Origin: Mucilaginibacter myungsuensis
Lineage (GTDB): Bacteria; Bacteroidota; Bacteroidia; Sphingobacteriales; Sphingobacteriaceae
NCBI RefSeq assembly: GCF_015222005.1
Contig: NZ_JADFFL010000003.1
Span: forward strand, 620,001-684,000
Length of the DNA stretch: 64,000 bases
Reading direction: 5' to 3'
The notes beneath the pieces are model-generated. The model did no database searches and was not told the origin of the DNA. It saw only the letters and a list, made by a program, of their open reading frames with translations. Positions 43,565 to 52,587 of this stretch are shown here, one piece after another (positions within the stretch are counted from its first letter, which is position 1; each line of letters begins with the position of its first letter). The translations under genes were made by a program, and so were the position numbers.

Positions 43565-46500
43565 ATGCAACACGCTCATCCAAAATACAACGAGAAATTT
43601 GAGAAAGTAATAGCCGGGCTTAACCCCGAGCAACTGGAAGCCGTTAACCGGATGGATGGCCCTGTGCTGGTGGTGGCCGGGCCGGGCACAGGTAAAACAC
43701 AGATCCTGGCCGCCCGTATTGGCAAGATATTGTTAGAGACCGATGCCCAGCCTAACGAGATATTGTGCCTTACCTATACCGATGCGGGCGCCGTGGCCAT
43801 GCGCAAGCGCCTGTTCGATTTTATCGGTCCGGATGCTTACCGCATACACATACACACCTTCCATGCCTTTTGTAACGAGGTGATACAGGAGAACCTGGAA
43901 TATTTTGGCAAGATGAATTTGGAGGCCCTCTCAGATCTGGATTCGGCTGACCTATTCCGCGAGTTGGTAGATGAGTTTGGCAATGAGCATGAACTAAAGC
44001 GCTTTACGGGCGAGATCTATTTTGAAACCTCGCGGTTAAAAAGCCTGTTCTCGTATATGAAACGAGAGAACTGGACCGAGGACATGATGCGCGAAGCAGT
44101 TAAGAACTATCTGGAAGATCTTCCCTTGCGCGACGAGTTTATTTACAAAAGGGCCAATGCCAAAACAGGCATTAAAGTAGGCGACGTTAAGCAAAAAGAC
44201 ATTGATAAGATAGCCGACAAAATGGCCAAGCTTTTGGCTGGCGTTGGCGAGTATAAGAACTACCGGGCTAAGATGGATGCGAAGTCGCGCTATGATTATG
44301 ACGACATGATCTTATGGGTGATCCGCGCCTTTAGCGAGAACGAGGATATTTTACGCCGTTATCAGGAGCGCTATCAATATGTACTGGTAGATGAGTTTCA
44401 GGATACCAGCGGATCGCAGAACGAGTTGTTAAGGTTTATCATTAGCTACTGGGATACGCCCAACGTTTTTGTGGTTGGCGACGACGACCAATCGATCTTC
44501 CGTTTTCAGGGTGCCAACATGAAGAACATTATCGATTTTGCTAATGATCATGTAGCCTCGCTCAAAACCATTGTACTAAAACATAACTACCGTTCTAATC
44601 AGCACATCCTGGATATATCCCGCTCGCTGATCGATCATAATGTGGAGCGTTTGTCCGGACAGTTACAGCTGGACAAGAACCTGCGCTCATCGCACCCGCG
44701 TTTTGAGGAATTAGCCGTAGAGCCGACCATCCGCGAGTATGCCAACCCGGATCAAGAGATGGTGGACATTGCCCGCATCATTGAAAAACTGATCGCTGAC
44801 GGGACAGAGCCTGGCGAGATAGCCGTGATCTACCGCAAGCACGATCAGGTAGAGGGTTTGCAGGAATACCTGGATAGCAAGAACATTGCCGTGAACACCC
44901 GCCGTCGTTTAGACATACTCACCGACCCCTTTGGCGAGAAGATCATGAATATCCTCCGTTACCTGCAGGCCGAGATGGATACCCCATATAGCGGAGACGA
45001 TAAGCTGTTCGAGTTGATGCACTACGACTTTTTTGATATTCCGCCCATCGATATCGCCAAAGCCAGTATCGCGGTATCGTCCGAAAATTTTAGCTCTTAC
45101 AGCAAAGGCTTACCTAAAACCTCTTTGCGCCGTTACATTAGCGAGATGCGCATGCCATCGCAAATTGGTCTGTTTGATGCCCAACCTAATAACGAGATCA
45201 AATACCTGATGCGCCATATTGACGATCTGCTAAAGGATTCGGTAAGCATGACGCTGCAGGCATTCTTTCAGCAGGTGATCAATAAGATGGGCATCCTAAA
45301 GTATATCATGAAACAGCCTGACAAGGGCCGTTATATGCAAATGCTGACCAACTTTTTTGAATTTCTAAAGAACGAAAGCCGCAAAAAGCCCGAGATTACG
45401 CTGGATGAATTTGTGACGCTAATAGATCTGATGAAAAAGAACAACATCAGGATGAGTTTGCATCAAACTATCTATACCGATAATGGCGTCAACTTCCTTA
45501 CCGCGCACGGATCTAAGGGACTGGAGTACGAGCATGTTTTTATGATCGGCTGCAATAAAAAGATTTGGGACAGCAAAGGACCGAACCGTGACTTTGCCTT
45601 TCCCGATACGCTTATGCAGGCGCCAAGTTCAGAAACTGCGGAGAAAGAAGAATCGCGCCGGTTATTTTATGTGGCGCTTACCCGTGCCAAGCAGTGCCTG
45701 AATATATCCTACTGGGCCATGGACAAGAATGAGAAAGAGCAGGATGCCTCGCAATTTATCGGCGAAATATTGGCAAGCTCAGACCTGCAGGTCATCCATC
45801 CAAAATTGACACCGGATGATATGGTGGATTTTTACGCCACTCAATTTACCGAGGCTGATAAACCTACCGTGCAACTGCTGGATACCAACTACATTAACCA
45901 ACTGTTGCAAAACTATACCCTATCGGTAACGCACCTGAGCAATTATTTGGATTGCCCGCTTAGGTTTTACTTCCAATGCCTGATCAGGGTGCCGTCGGGC
46001 AAAAGTCCGGCTGCTACTTTTGGATCGGCCGTGCACGACGCGTTGAAGAAAGCGTTCCGGTCGGTAAAAGAAAAGGATGACCCGTTCCCGCCGACCGAGA
46101 CCTTTATGCAGGACTTTAAGTCGTACATGTTCCGTAACCGTGATGCTTTTACCAAACAAGAATTTACCTTGCGGACCAACTACGGCGAAAAGATACTGCC
46201 GCCCTATTACGAGATGAACGTACCCGTTTGGAACAAAGTGGCACTGGTGGAGCTACCGATAAAAAACCTGGAGATAGCCGGTATACCGGTTAAAGGTAAC
46301 CTGGATAAGATCGAGTTCCACGGAAAAGAGGTGAACGTGGTGGATTACAAGACCGGCAAGGTAAAATATGCCAAAGAAAAATTTGAACGCCCGGACGAAG
46401 ACTTCCCTAATGGCGGCGATTACTGGCGCCAGGCGGTATTTTATAAATTACTGATCGATAACGACCGAACCAAAGACTGGCAGGTGGTAAGCACCGTATT

Positions 46501-46741
46501 TGAGTTTATAGAGCCAACGCCCGAAGGCGAGTATCACAAAGAAAAAGTAGTGATAAGCCCGCAGGATGAAGAGATAGTGACCAAACAGATCACCGATGTT
46601 TACGCCAAGATCCAAGCCCACGATTTTGCCACTGGTTGCGGTAAAAAAGAATGCGACTGGTGCCACTTTGTGCGCAGTAACTTTGAACAACCGGGGAATA
46701 TCTTAGAGATAGCGGGAGAGGAAGAGGGGGGAAATTTATAA
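43565..46741 (+). CDS. UvrD/Rep-type helicase fused to a PD-(D/E)XK nuclease (AddA/AddB-like)
   Basis: 1058 residues. Superfamily 1 motifs: LVVAGPGTGKTQILAARI (Walker A, near residue 40), EILCLTYTDAGAVAMRKR, YVLVDEFQDTSGSQ near 275, VVGDDDQSIFRFQGA and VNFLTAHGSKGLEYEHVF near 643, and RRLFYVALTRAK. The C-terminal 250 residues form a RecB-type nuclease: YLDCPLRFYFQCL, GNLDKIEF with VVDYKTGK (the D...DYK active site), and CGKKECDWCHF. The Cys before the nuclease and the last three match the [4Fe-4S] staple of AddB. Probably acts in double-strand break repair. Confidence 0.88.
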   Translation: MQHAHPKYNEKFEKVIAGLNPEQLEAVNRMDGPVLVVAGPGTGKTQILAARIGKILLETDAQPNEILCLTYTDAGAVAMRKRLFDFIGPDAYRIHIHTFHAFCNEVIQENLEYFGKMNLEALSDLDSADLFRELVDEFGNEHELKRFTGEIYFETSRLKSLFSYMKRENWTEDMMREAVKNYLEDLPLRDEFIYKRANAKTGIKVGDVKQKDIDKIADKMAKLLAGVGEYKNYRAKMDAKSRYDYDDMILWVIRAFSENEDILRRYQERYQYVLVDEFQDTSGSQNELLRFIISYWDTPNVFVVGDDDQSIFRFQGANMKNIIDFANDHVASLKTIVLKHNYRSNQHILDISRSLIDHNVERLSGQLQLDKNLRSSHPRFEELAVEPTIREYANPDQEMVDIARIIEKLIADGTEPGEIAVIYRKHDQVEGLQEYLDSKNIAVNTRRRLDILTDPFGEKIMNILRYLQAEMDTPYSGDDKLFELMHYDFFDIPPIDIAKASIAVSSENFSSYSKGLPKTSLRRYISEMRMPSQIGLFDAQPNNEIKYLMRHIDDLLKDSVSMTLQAFFQQVINKMGILKYIMKQPDKGRYMQMLTNFFEFLKNESRKKPEITLDEFVTLIDLMKKNNIRMSLHQTIYTDNGVNFLTAHGSKGLEYEHVFMIGCNKKIWDSKGPNRDFAFPDTLMQAPSSETAEKEESRRLFYVALTRAKQCLNISYWAMDKNEKEQDASQFIGEILASSDLQVIHPKLTPDDMVDFYATQFTEADKPTVQLLDTNYINQLLQNYTLSVTHLSNYLDCPLRFYFQCLIRVPSGKSPAATFGSAVHDALKKAFRSVKEKDDPFPPTETFMQDFKSYMFRNRDAFTKQEFTLRTNYGEKILPPYYEMNVPVWNKVALVELPIKNLEIAGIPVKGNLDKIEFHGKEVNVVDYKTGKVKYAKEKFERPDEDFPNGGDYWRQAVFYKLLIDNDRTKDWQVVSTVFEFIEPTPEGEYHKEKVVISPQDEEIVTKQITDVYAKIQAHDFATGCGKKECDWCHFVRSNFEQPGNILEIAGEEEGGNL

Positions 46742-46747
46742 AGTTTT

Positions 46748-46880
46748 GTCATTGCGAGAAGCGAAGGGCGGACATGTGCGTGAGCGCGACGTGGCAATCC
46801 CATAGGACATTCGGACATGCCAGTATACCAATATAGAGGCTACCCGTCCTCTGAGATTGCCGCGCTACGCTCGCAATGAC
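46748..46880. repeat. Palindromic repeat with CATTGCGAG ends
   Basis: GTCATTGCGAG at 46748-46758 and GCTCGCAATGAC at 46869-46880 are inverted ends; GCGACGTGGCAATC (46786-46799) and GATTGCCGCGCTACGC (46855-46870) form inner arms. CGGACATG occurs twice inside. A similar short GTCATTGCGA appears at 23078. This kind of sequence is widely dispersed in bacterial intergenic DNA. Confidence 0.65.
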
Positions 46881-46906
46881 AAATAGATATAAACACACTA
46901 ACACAA

Positions 46907-48298
46907 ATGAAATATAGAAAACTTCTACTCACAGTTCCGTTATTAAGCCTTGCGCTACTAACCCAGGCCCAAACCACCATCCGTCAGGATCCGGCTATTA
47001 AACAAATGCTGGACGAGGTATCGGCGCAGAATATCGAAGCCATTATCCGTAAGCTGGTCACCTTTAAAACACGGCATACCCTGAGCGATACTACCAGTAA
47101 AACCACCGGCATTGGTGCGGCACGTAACTGGATAAAAGCCGAGATGGAAAAATACGCGGCAGCATCAGGCGGCAGAATGAAGGTAGAATTTCAAAGCTTT
47201 GTGCAGCCTATCGGCAGCCGCGTTAACCGCCCTACCGTGCTTAAGAACATTATAGCAACGCTAAAAGGCACGGACCCTAACGATAGCCGCGTTTACGTTG
47301 TATCCGGCCACTATGATTCTATCGTGAAGAATGTGATGGATTCGGTAGCCGCGGCACCTGGCGCAGTTGATGATGCTTCGGGTACGGCGGTCTCTATGGA
47401 GATATGCCGGGTGATGGCCAAACGTTCGTTCCCGGCCACTATTATTTTCATGTGCGTTCCGGGTGAGGAACAAGGGTTGTTAGGTTCGGCTTACGCGGCC
47501 AAAAAAGCCAAAGAAATGAACTGGAATGTAGATGCCATGCTGAATAACGATATTGTAGGCAACACTCGGGGCTTAGATAATGATATTAAAGATAACACCC
47601 GCATCCGCGTGTTCAGCGAGGGTGTACCTTCAACCGATCTGGCACAGCGCGGCGATACTACGGCTACCCGTCGCATTAGCCAACACATCAACAGCCTGGT
47701 GACCAATGGTGGCGAGAACGATGCGCCATCTCGCCAATTGGCCCGTTACATTAAAGAAACGGCAGAACGTTACGTAGAGAACCTGGATGTGAAACTGATC
47801 TACCGTCGGGACCGCTTTTTGCGTGGCGGCGACCATACTTCGTTCCAACTGAATGGCTTTACGGCTGTACGTTTTACCGAGATGAATGAGGACTTTAACC
47901 GCCAGCACCAGTACGTAGGCAAGCAGAACGATGTAGATTATGGCGATATCGCTGAGTTTGCCGACTACACTTTTATCCAAAAAGCCGCCCGCATGAATCT
48001 TTCGGTATTGGCTAATCTGTCGCTGGCACCGGCATCGCCACAAAATGTCGGCGTTGTTACTTCGGGTTTGACCAACAAGACCACCTTGAAATGGGAGACA
48101 CCTAAAAGTGGTAAGAAACCGACGGGCTATTACATTCTGATGCGCGAGACGATCAGTCCGTTCTGGGAGAAAAAAATATTCGTTACAGGTAACGAAACCA
48201 CGTTAAATTACTCTAAAGACAACTATTTCTTCGCCGTGCAATCGGTAGATGCCGAAGGGCACGAAAGCTTGCCGATATATCCTAAACCGTTAAGGTAA
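46907..48298 (+). CDS. Secreted M28 family metallopeptidase with fibronectin type III domain
   Basis: 463 residues. A signal peptide (LLLTVPLLSLALLTQAQ) is followed by an M28 zinc aminopeptidase: VVSGHYDSIVK near residue 130 (first zinc His and Asp), GAVDDASGTAV near 155 (bridging Asp), FMCVPGEEQGLLGS near 185 (general base and zinc Glu), NNDIVGN near 215 and GGDHTSFQLNGF near 307 (last His). The final 90 residues form a fibronectin type III domain (TTLKWETPKSGKKPTGYYIL). Likely exported to the periplasm or cell surface for peptide breakdown. Confidence 0.9.
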   Translation: MKYRKLLLTVPLLSLALLTQAQTTIRQDPAIKQMLDEVSAQNIEAIIRKLVTFKTRHTLSDTTSKTTGIGAARNWIKAEMEKYAAASGGRMKVEFQSFVQPIGSRVNRPTVLKNIIATLKGTDPNDSRVYVVSGHYDSIVKNVMDSVAAAPGAVDDASGTAVSMEICRVMAKRSFPATIIFMCVPGEEQGLLGSAYAAKKAKEMNWNVDAMLNNDIVGNTRGLDNDIKDNTRIRVFSEGVPSTDLAQRGDTTATRRISQHINSLVTNGGENDAPSRQLARYIKETAERYVENLDVKLIYRRDRFLRGGDHTSFQLNGFTAVRFTEMNEDFNRQHQYVGKQNDVDYGDIAEFADYTFIQKAARMNLSVLANLSLAPASPQNVGVVTSGLTNKTTLKWETPKSGKKPTGYYILMRETISPFWEKKIFVTGNETTLNYSKDNYFFAVQSVDAEGHESLPIYPKPLR

Positions 48299-48328
48299 GC
48301 TATTAAGGGTTAAATACTTGCAATTGAT

Positions 48329-48364
48329 AAAAGAGTGGTCTATCTTTGATATACCACTCTTTTT
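48329..48364 (+). terminator. Terminator after the M28 peptidase gene
   Basis: A perfect 11-bp stem AAAAGAGTGGT / ACCACTCTTTT with a 14-nt loop, ending in a T-run. 31 bp after the stop. Its loop contains a promoter box for the next gene. Confidence 0.8.
48341..48348 (+). promoter_or_regulatory. Candidate -7 box inside the terminator loop
   Basis: TATCTTTG with TTG at 48318-48320, a spacing of 20 bp, making it the best-formed -33/-7 pair in the window. The start point would fall in or just after the terminator's right arm, about 32 bp before the ATG at 48385. Confidence 0.55.
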
Positions 48365-48384
48365 CTAACCAAACTTAACCTGCC

Positions 48385-48975
48385 ATGGAAACCCTTGCCT
48401 CTACACTCAGCCGCAAACAACTGTTAGATCTTTGTAATGGCTTGGCATTAATGGCTGCGGTGACAGCGTTGTGGGTATTTATTGCCGAGATAGCTTTAGA
48501 CAACCGCGACCATGGCGCGGTAGGCGGGGCGTTCGGTATCATCATTATTTACTCTATCATTTGCTATGTAAAGCTAAATAATATGGCGCGTCAGCAACCC
48601 AAAGGTTCTGTTGACGATGCGGTAGAGAAAAGCCATAATAAAAAGATGTACGTGATCATGGCTTCGGCAGCCATTGTTAGCATCGGAATGAAACTGGGCC
48701 TGATGACCACCCGTCATGATAATTTGACCGTGCCGCTATTCGCGCTTATCGTTGGGTTGCACTTTTTGCCGGTAGGCAAGATCCTAAATCACACGTTTTA
48801 TTACGTTGCCGGTATTTGGATCTGTTTAATGGGCGTCATTGGGCTTGGGCTGATCTTTCAGGGCGTATCGGCTATCTGGTATAATCCTTTTGTTGGTATC
48901 GGTTGTGCCCTGGCCACAGCGGCTAACGCGATAAGGATCATCCGTTTGGGTGGGATAACCAGCTTAGAAGTTTAA
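48385..48975 (+). CDS. Hypothetical four- to five-helix membrane protein
   Basis: 196 residues with hydrophobic stretches near residues 20-38, 48-66, 88-106, 112-130 and 146-168. No conserved motif that I recognise; the charged loop DDAVEKSHNKKM separates helices 2 and 3. It starts after its own promoter and is a single-gene unit. Function unknown. Confidence 0.75.
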   Translation: METLASTLSRKQLLDLCNGLALMAAVTALWVFIAEIALDNRDHGAVGGAFGIIIIYSIICYVKLNNMARQQPKGSVDDAVEKSHNKKMYVIMASAAIVSIGMKLGLMTTRHDNLTVPLFALIVGLHFLPVGKILNHTFYYVAGIWICLMGVIGLGLIFQGVSAIWYNPFVGIGCALATAANAIRIIRLGGITSLEV

Positions 48976-48991
48976 AACGAACATTTTTTCT

Positions 48992-49081
48992 GTAGAGACA
49001 CGATACCCTGTGTCTCCCGTTTGCAAAACGAACCTGCGTATATAACCTGCACAGGCTTAGACACGAAGTACCTGTCTCTAC
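48992..49081. repeat. GTAGAGACA inverted-repeat element
   Basis: GTAGAGACA at the left end and TGTCTCTAC at the right end are exact complements, and each end carries a second, imperfect repeat of the same kind (CTGTGTCTC, TAGACACGAAG). It resembles the GTAGAGAC-type elements dispersed in Bacteroidota. The remaining 49082-49340 holds nothing I can support. Confidence 0.55.
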
Positions 49082-49340
49082 GTAGCCTTGCATCTTACCT
49101 TTAAGCATATCACTTATAGCACGATCGTTCACCCATAAACCCGATAGACGTGGAAAACGTGAAGCGCGCGGCAGACACTGAGCGTAGGCAAACCGAGGGT
49201 TTGTAACAGATAGCGGGAACAAACATTGATAGTAGCATTGGCAGTGCTTTTCAAATATTTTCTTAAATAGCGTTCGTATATACATCATTCCTCTTACTCT
49301 CAGATGCAGGCCTGTTTTGACGATTTATAATAACAAAAAA

Positions 49341-49361
49341 GACACGGTGGGGTGCCGTGTC
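49341..49361 (-). terminator. Terminator of the ABC-2 transporter operon
   Basis: GACACGG / CCGTGTC stem with a 7-nt loop followed on the minus strand by six T residues; 31 bp beyond the permease stop. Confidence 0.8.
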
Positions 49362-49391
49362 TCTAAAGAATATCTTGTTGTATCTCTTCCG

Positions 49392-50204
49392 CTACTTCAC
49401 GCTCTTCCGCTGCACAATATAATAACCGGCAATAAATACCACTACTGCTGTCACCAGGCCAACATATAGTTCCTTAGTAAACAGGTCCACATAAAATTCC
49501 ATTTGCATTTTTACATCCTTTTTGCGGCGCAGTCCAAGGCTTTCCAACGCCATCATTGGGTGCGAATAAGGTATCAGGTAGGCGTACGTCAACCTCATGG
49601 CAGAACATATCATGCCGCCAATTGTGGCAATAAAACCGATACCCATCGGTTTCAGAAAATCAGACCATACCAAGCTCAATAAAAACTGTATCGACAGGAT
49701 ACCTAAAGATGACAGGAACAGTTTTAGATAGACCATGGCCAAGGCTCCCTCCATGTGAAATTCGGTAAACTTCATTTGGGGTTTGAGCATGCCCAGCAGG
49801 TTACCCGTCACTATGGTCAGGATCAGGAACAAGGCCAGGCACATCACGATCATCAACATCGTATAAAAATACTTGGCCGCATAAACCGACCATTTTGATA
49901 TCGGTAAACTGAATAAAGTTTTCCATGTATCGGCCTTATGTTCAATACCATTGACGGAATAGGCCACCAAAATTATAAAGAAGGGAAGCAGGAAACCCAT
50001 CACATTTAATATCGCGCCCGAGTACATACGCCACATCAGCATACCATTCAATGCCGGCGTTTTGATGATACGCTCGCTCTCGCTATACATACCCCAGCAA
50101 ACCAATACACAAATGGCAAAGGGCATAATGATGGCCGCCCAAAAGCCCAGCGTTTTGCGGCTCTTAAAAAATTCGGAACGGAGGGAAAGTAAAAATCCTT
50201 TCAT
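49392..50204 (-). CDS. ABC-2 type transporter permease
   Basis: 270 residues with six transmembrane helices and the usual arrangement of ABC-2 exporters: FKSRKTLGFWAAIIMPF at the N-terminus, a periplasmic loop and SLPISKWSVYAAKYFYTM near 100 in the coupling region. Similar permeases export or confer immunity to peptides. The start is directly next to the ATPase gene's stop (0 bp), forming an operon. Confidence 0.88.
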   Translation of the reverse strand: MKGFLLSLRSEFFKSRKTLGFWAAIIMPFAICVLVCWGMYSESERIIKTPALNGMLMWRMYSGAILNVMGFLLPFFIILVAYSVNGIEHKADTWKTLFSLPISKWSVYAAKYFYTMLMIVMCLALFLILTIVTGNLLGMLKPQMKFTEFHMEGALAMVYLKLFLSSLGILSIQFLLSLVWSDFLKPMGIGFIATIGGMICSAMRLTYAYLIPYSHPMMALESLGLRRKKDVKMQMEFYVDLFTKELYVGLVTAVVVFIAGYYIVQRKSVK

Positions 50205-51110
50205 TTATTTGGCTGGGGCTTTGGTGATGTCTAAAAATAAATTCTCGAGGTCCTTTTGTACTTTATGGATGCTGTACACCTCGTAACCATTTTGGTTTAG
50301 TAAGGTATTGATCTTAGCTGTGGACTGTTTTGACTCGAAAGCAACGTTCAGGCATTCATCTTTCACGTCTATCACTTTGTAACCACTACGGGTAAGCAGA
50401 TTGGCCGCGTCCACATTATTATCGGTCTCTATCTGCACCATTGGTTGGCTAATACTTTGCAGATCCTTTATCGGACCTTGAAAAAGCATCTCGCCAAAGT
50501 TGATGATACCTACGTGGGTGGCCATCTTTTCGATCTCGGCCAATAGGTGGCTGGAGATGAAGACGGTTTTGCCATGATCGCGCACCAGGCGCACCAATAG
50601 TTCCCGTATCTCGATGATACCGTTGGGATCAAGACCGTTGGTCGGCTCGTCCAGCATCAGTAGTTTAGGATCCGATAGCAAGGCTAAGGCAATACCCAAA
50701 CGCTGTTTCATCCCTAAAGAATAATTGCTTGCTTTTTTTGCGGCGGCATGGGTAAGTTTTACCAGGGCCAGCATTTCATCAACGCGGCCCTCAGGCACTT
50801 GTAGTAATAAGGCACGGTTGATCAGGTTCTCGCGCCCTGTCAGGTGGCCGTAAATGGCTGGCTGCTCTATCAGCGAACCTACTTGCGACAGGATATCGCG
50901 CCTGTTATGCGCAAAATCCATCCCGAAGATCTTGATATCGCCCTGCTGGGTCTGCAGCAGGTTAAGCAGCAGTTTAATGGTAGTGGTTTTCCCGGCGCCG
51001 TTAGGACCAAGAAAACCATATATGCTCCCCGCAGGGACTTGTAACGACAGTGACTTAACCACCGTCTGGTTGCCAAAATTAAAGGTCAGGTTGTTTGTTT
51101 CTATTACCAT
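50205..51110 (-). CDS. ABC transporter ATP-binding protein
   Basis: 301 residues from the ATG at 51110. Walker A GPNGAGKTT near residue 37, the Q-loop near 79, signature YSLGMKQRLGIAL near 129 and Walker B KLLMLDEPTNGLDPNG near 148. The C-terminal 90 residues form the accessory domain seen in drug- or bacteriocin-type ABC-2 exporters. It energises the adjacent permease and follows the small membrane gene with a 7-bp overlap. Confidence 0.92.
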   Translation of the reverse strand: MVIETNNLTFNFGNQTVVKSLSLQVPAGSIYGFLGPNGAGKTTTIKLLLNLLQTQQGDIKIFGMDFAHNRRDILSQVGSLIEQPAIYGHLTGRENLINRALLLQVPEGRVDEMLALVKLTHAAAKKASNYSLGMKQRLGIALALLSDPKLLMLDEPTNGLDPNGIIEIRELLVRLVRDHGKTVFISSHLLAEIEKMATHVGIINFGEMLFQGPIKDLQSISQPMVQIETDNNVDAANLLTRSGYKVIDVKDECLNVAFESKQSTAKINTLLNQNGYEVYSIHKVQKDLENLFLDITKAPAK

Positions 51111-51322
51111 ACATTGTTTTTTGTAACGCCGCAAACGGTTTTGATCAGGCTAACACCTTTATGAAATAACGATGTAGAATGTTTTACGTTATTTAAGGTA
51201 ATAGAATGCATTTCGGTATTGGCGGTCTGTTCAAACTGGTAGCCGATGCCCATTACCAGGGCAAACAATACCGGTAGTAATATAAGGATAAAAGGGTTTG
51301 AGTTTGATATTAACTTTTTCAT
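51104..51322 (-). CDS. Small membrane protein upstream of the ABC exporter
   Basis: 72 residues: basic N-terminus (KKLISNSN), one hydrophobic helix (PFILILLPVLFALVMGIGYQF) and a polar C-terminus ending CGVTKNNVW. The 3' end overlaps the ATPase gene by 7 bp, which supports coding and coupling. It could be an accessory subunit or a secreted/anchored peptide handled by the exporter. I do not recognise the family. Confidence 0.6.
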   Translation of the reverse strand: MKKLISNSNPFILILLPVLFALVMGIGYQFEQTANTEMHSITLNNVKHSTSLFHKGVSLIKTVCGVTKNNVW

Positions 51323-51406
51323 GGTGTGTGATCGTTTTTGATGATGCAAATAAACACCAAAGGTTTAAGCCGCTAAAATCAATTAGACCAACTGCCTGCA
51401 ATTATA

Positions 51407-51483
51407 GATGAACGGGTAAATAGGGCTACCGAACGGTTGGCAGCCAAAATGGGGAGTTCGTCGAAGAAATTTGCCCGTTCATC
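51407..51483. repeat. Inverted repeat in the divergent ABC/LytS intergenic region
   Basis: GATGAACGGGTAAAT (51407-51421) and ATTTGCCCGTTCATC (51469-51483) match at 14 of 15 positions; a second pair GGCTACC / GGCAGCC lies inside. It may be an operator, possibly for the LytTR regulator, or a hairpin. One frame across it (DQLPAIIDERVNRATER) is open for about 40 codons but has no start, so a decayed gene is also possible. Confidence 0.45.
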
Positions 51484-51548
51484 GGATCTTGAAGCGGGTT
51501 AATATAATTGATAGACGCTGTGATACCTCATTATGTTACATTAGAGCA

Positions 51549-52586
51549 ATGAAAAAAGGCTGGAAAATATTTTGGCATACCCTGTTTTGGCTTAGTACCA
51601 CCGCCGGATTGATATTTTTGGCTCACGGGGCCGAGATCATCCCGCTGAGGACCTTGCTGGTAGCCTTTGGCGTATTTGGGATAGTTAACATTGGCCTTTT
51701 TTATGTAAGCTACCTTTATTTGCTACCCAGGCACTTTGGCCAGCGCAGTAAAAGTTACTGGATGTTTTTTTTGAATGTGCTCATCTGCTTATTGGTCGTC
51801 GGCGTGATCAAGTACGCCATAACCGCTCAATTTTGGGATCTGCTGCATCCAAGGTTTAAGGCAAATAAGCCAATGCCTAAAGAGCAATTGATGTTTTTTA
51901 GCTATATCTTTCGCAGTTTTTTTACCAGCGCCATATTCATCCTTTTTAGTTTGGTACTACGCTTTACCGAAGATTGGTTCTCTAACGAACGCGTGCAACG
52001 CAACCTGGAGAATGAGCGCCTGACCGCCGAGTTGGCCTTCCTAAAATCCCAGATCAATCCGCACTTTTTGTTCAACTCGTTGAATAGTATTTATTCGCTG
52101 GCCTATCAAAAATCGGACACGACGCCGGATGCCATCTTGAAATTATCCGAGATCATGCGGTATATGTTGTATGACTGTAACGATAGCAAGGTAGACCTGG
52201 CTAAAGAGATCACCTACCTTCAAAATTACATCGACCTGCAAAAGATCCGCTTTGGTAAGAACGCTTACATTGAACTTGATGTTAACGGGCAAGTGCTTAC
52301 CCAACGCATAGCACCGCTATTGTTGATACCATTTATCGAAAATGCGTTTAAGCACGGCGTAGCTAACGACCCGGCCCACCCGATCAAGATGATCATTAAT
52401 GTGGCCGAAAAGCATTTGTCGTTTTATATGGAGAACAAAAAACACCTGATGAACCGCGACGCGATCGGTGGCATTGGGTTAAGCAATGTTCGCCGCAGGC
52501 TGGATCTGCTGTATCCCGGCAATTATCAGCTGGAAATACATGACGATGCCGATACATATACTTGTGAATTATCTTTAATTTTATAG
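51549..52586 (+). CDS. LytS-type sensor histidine kinase
   Basis: 345 residues from the ATG at 51549 (KKGWKIFWHTLFW). Four N-terminal transmembrane helices (to about 135), then the His_kinase domain with the phosphoacceptor in LKSQINPHFLFNSLNSIYSL near residue 180, the RYMLYDC region, and an ATPase domain with LLLIPFIENAFKHGV near 263 (N box) and GGIGLSNVRRRLDLLYPG near 310 (G box). The stop is 1 bp before the response regulator. Confidence 0.92.
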   Translation: MKKGWKIFWHTLFWLSTTAGLIFLAHGAEIIPLRTLLVAFGVFGIVNIGLFYVSYLYLLPRHFGQRSKSYWMFFLNVLICLLVVGVIKYAITAQFWDLLHPRFKANKPMPKEQLMFFSYIFRSFFTSAIFILFSLVLRFTEDWFSNERVQRNLENERLTAELAFLKSQINPHFLFNSLNSIYSLAYQKSDTTPDAILKLSEIMRYMLYDCNDSKVDLAKEITYLQNYIDLQKIRFGKNAYIELDVNGQVLTQRIAPLLLIPFIENAFKHGVANDPAHPIKMIINVAEKHLSFYMENKKHLMNRDAIGGIGLSNVRRRLDLLYPGNYQLEIHDDADTYTCELSLIL

Positions 52587-52587
52587 C

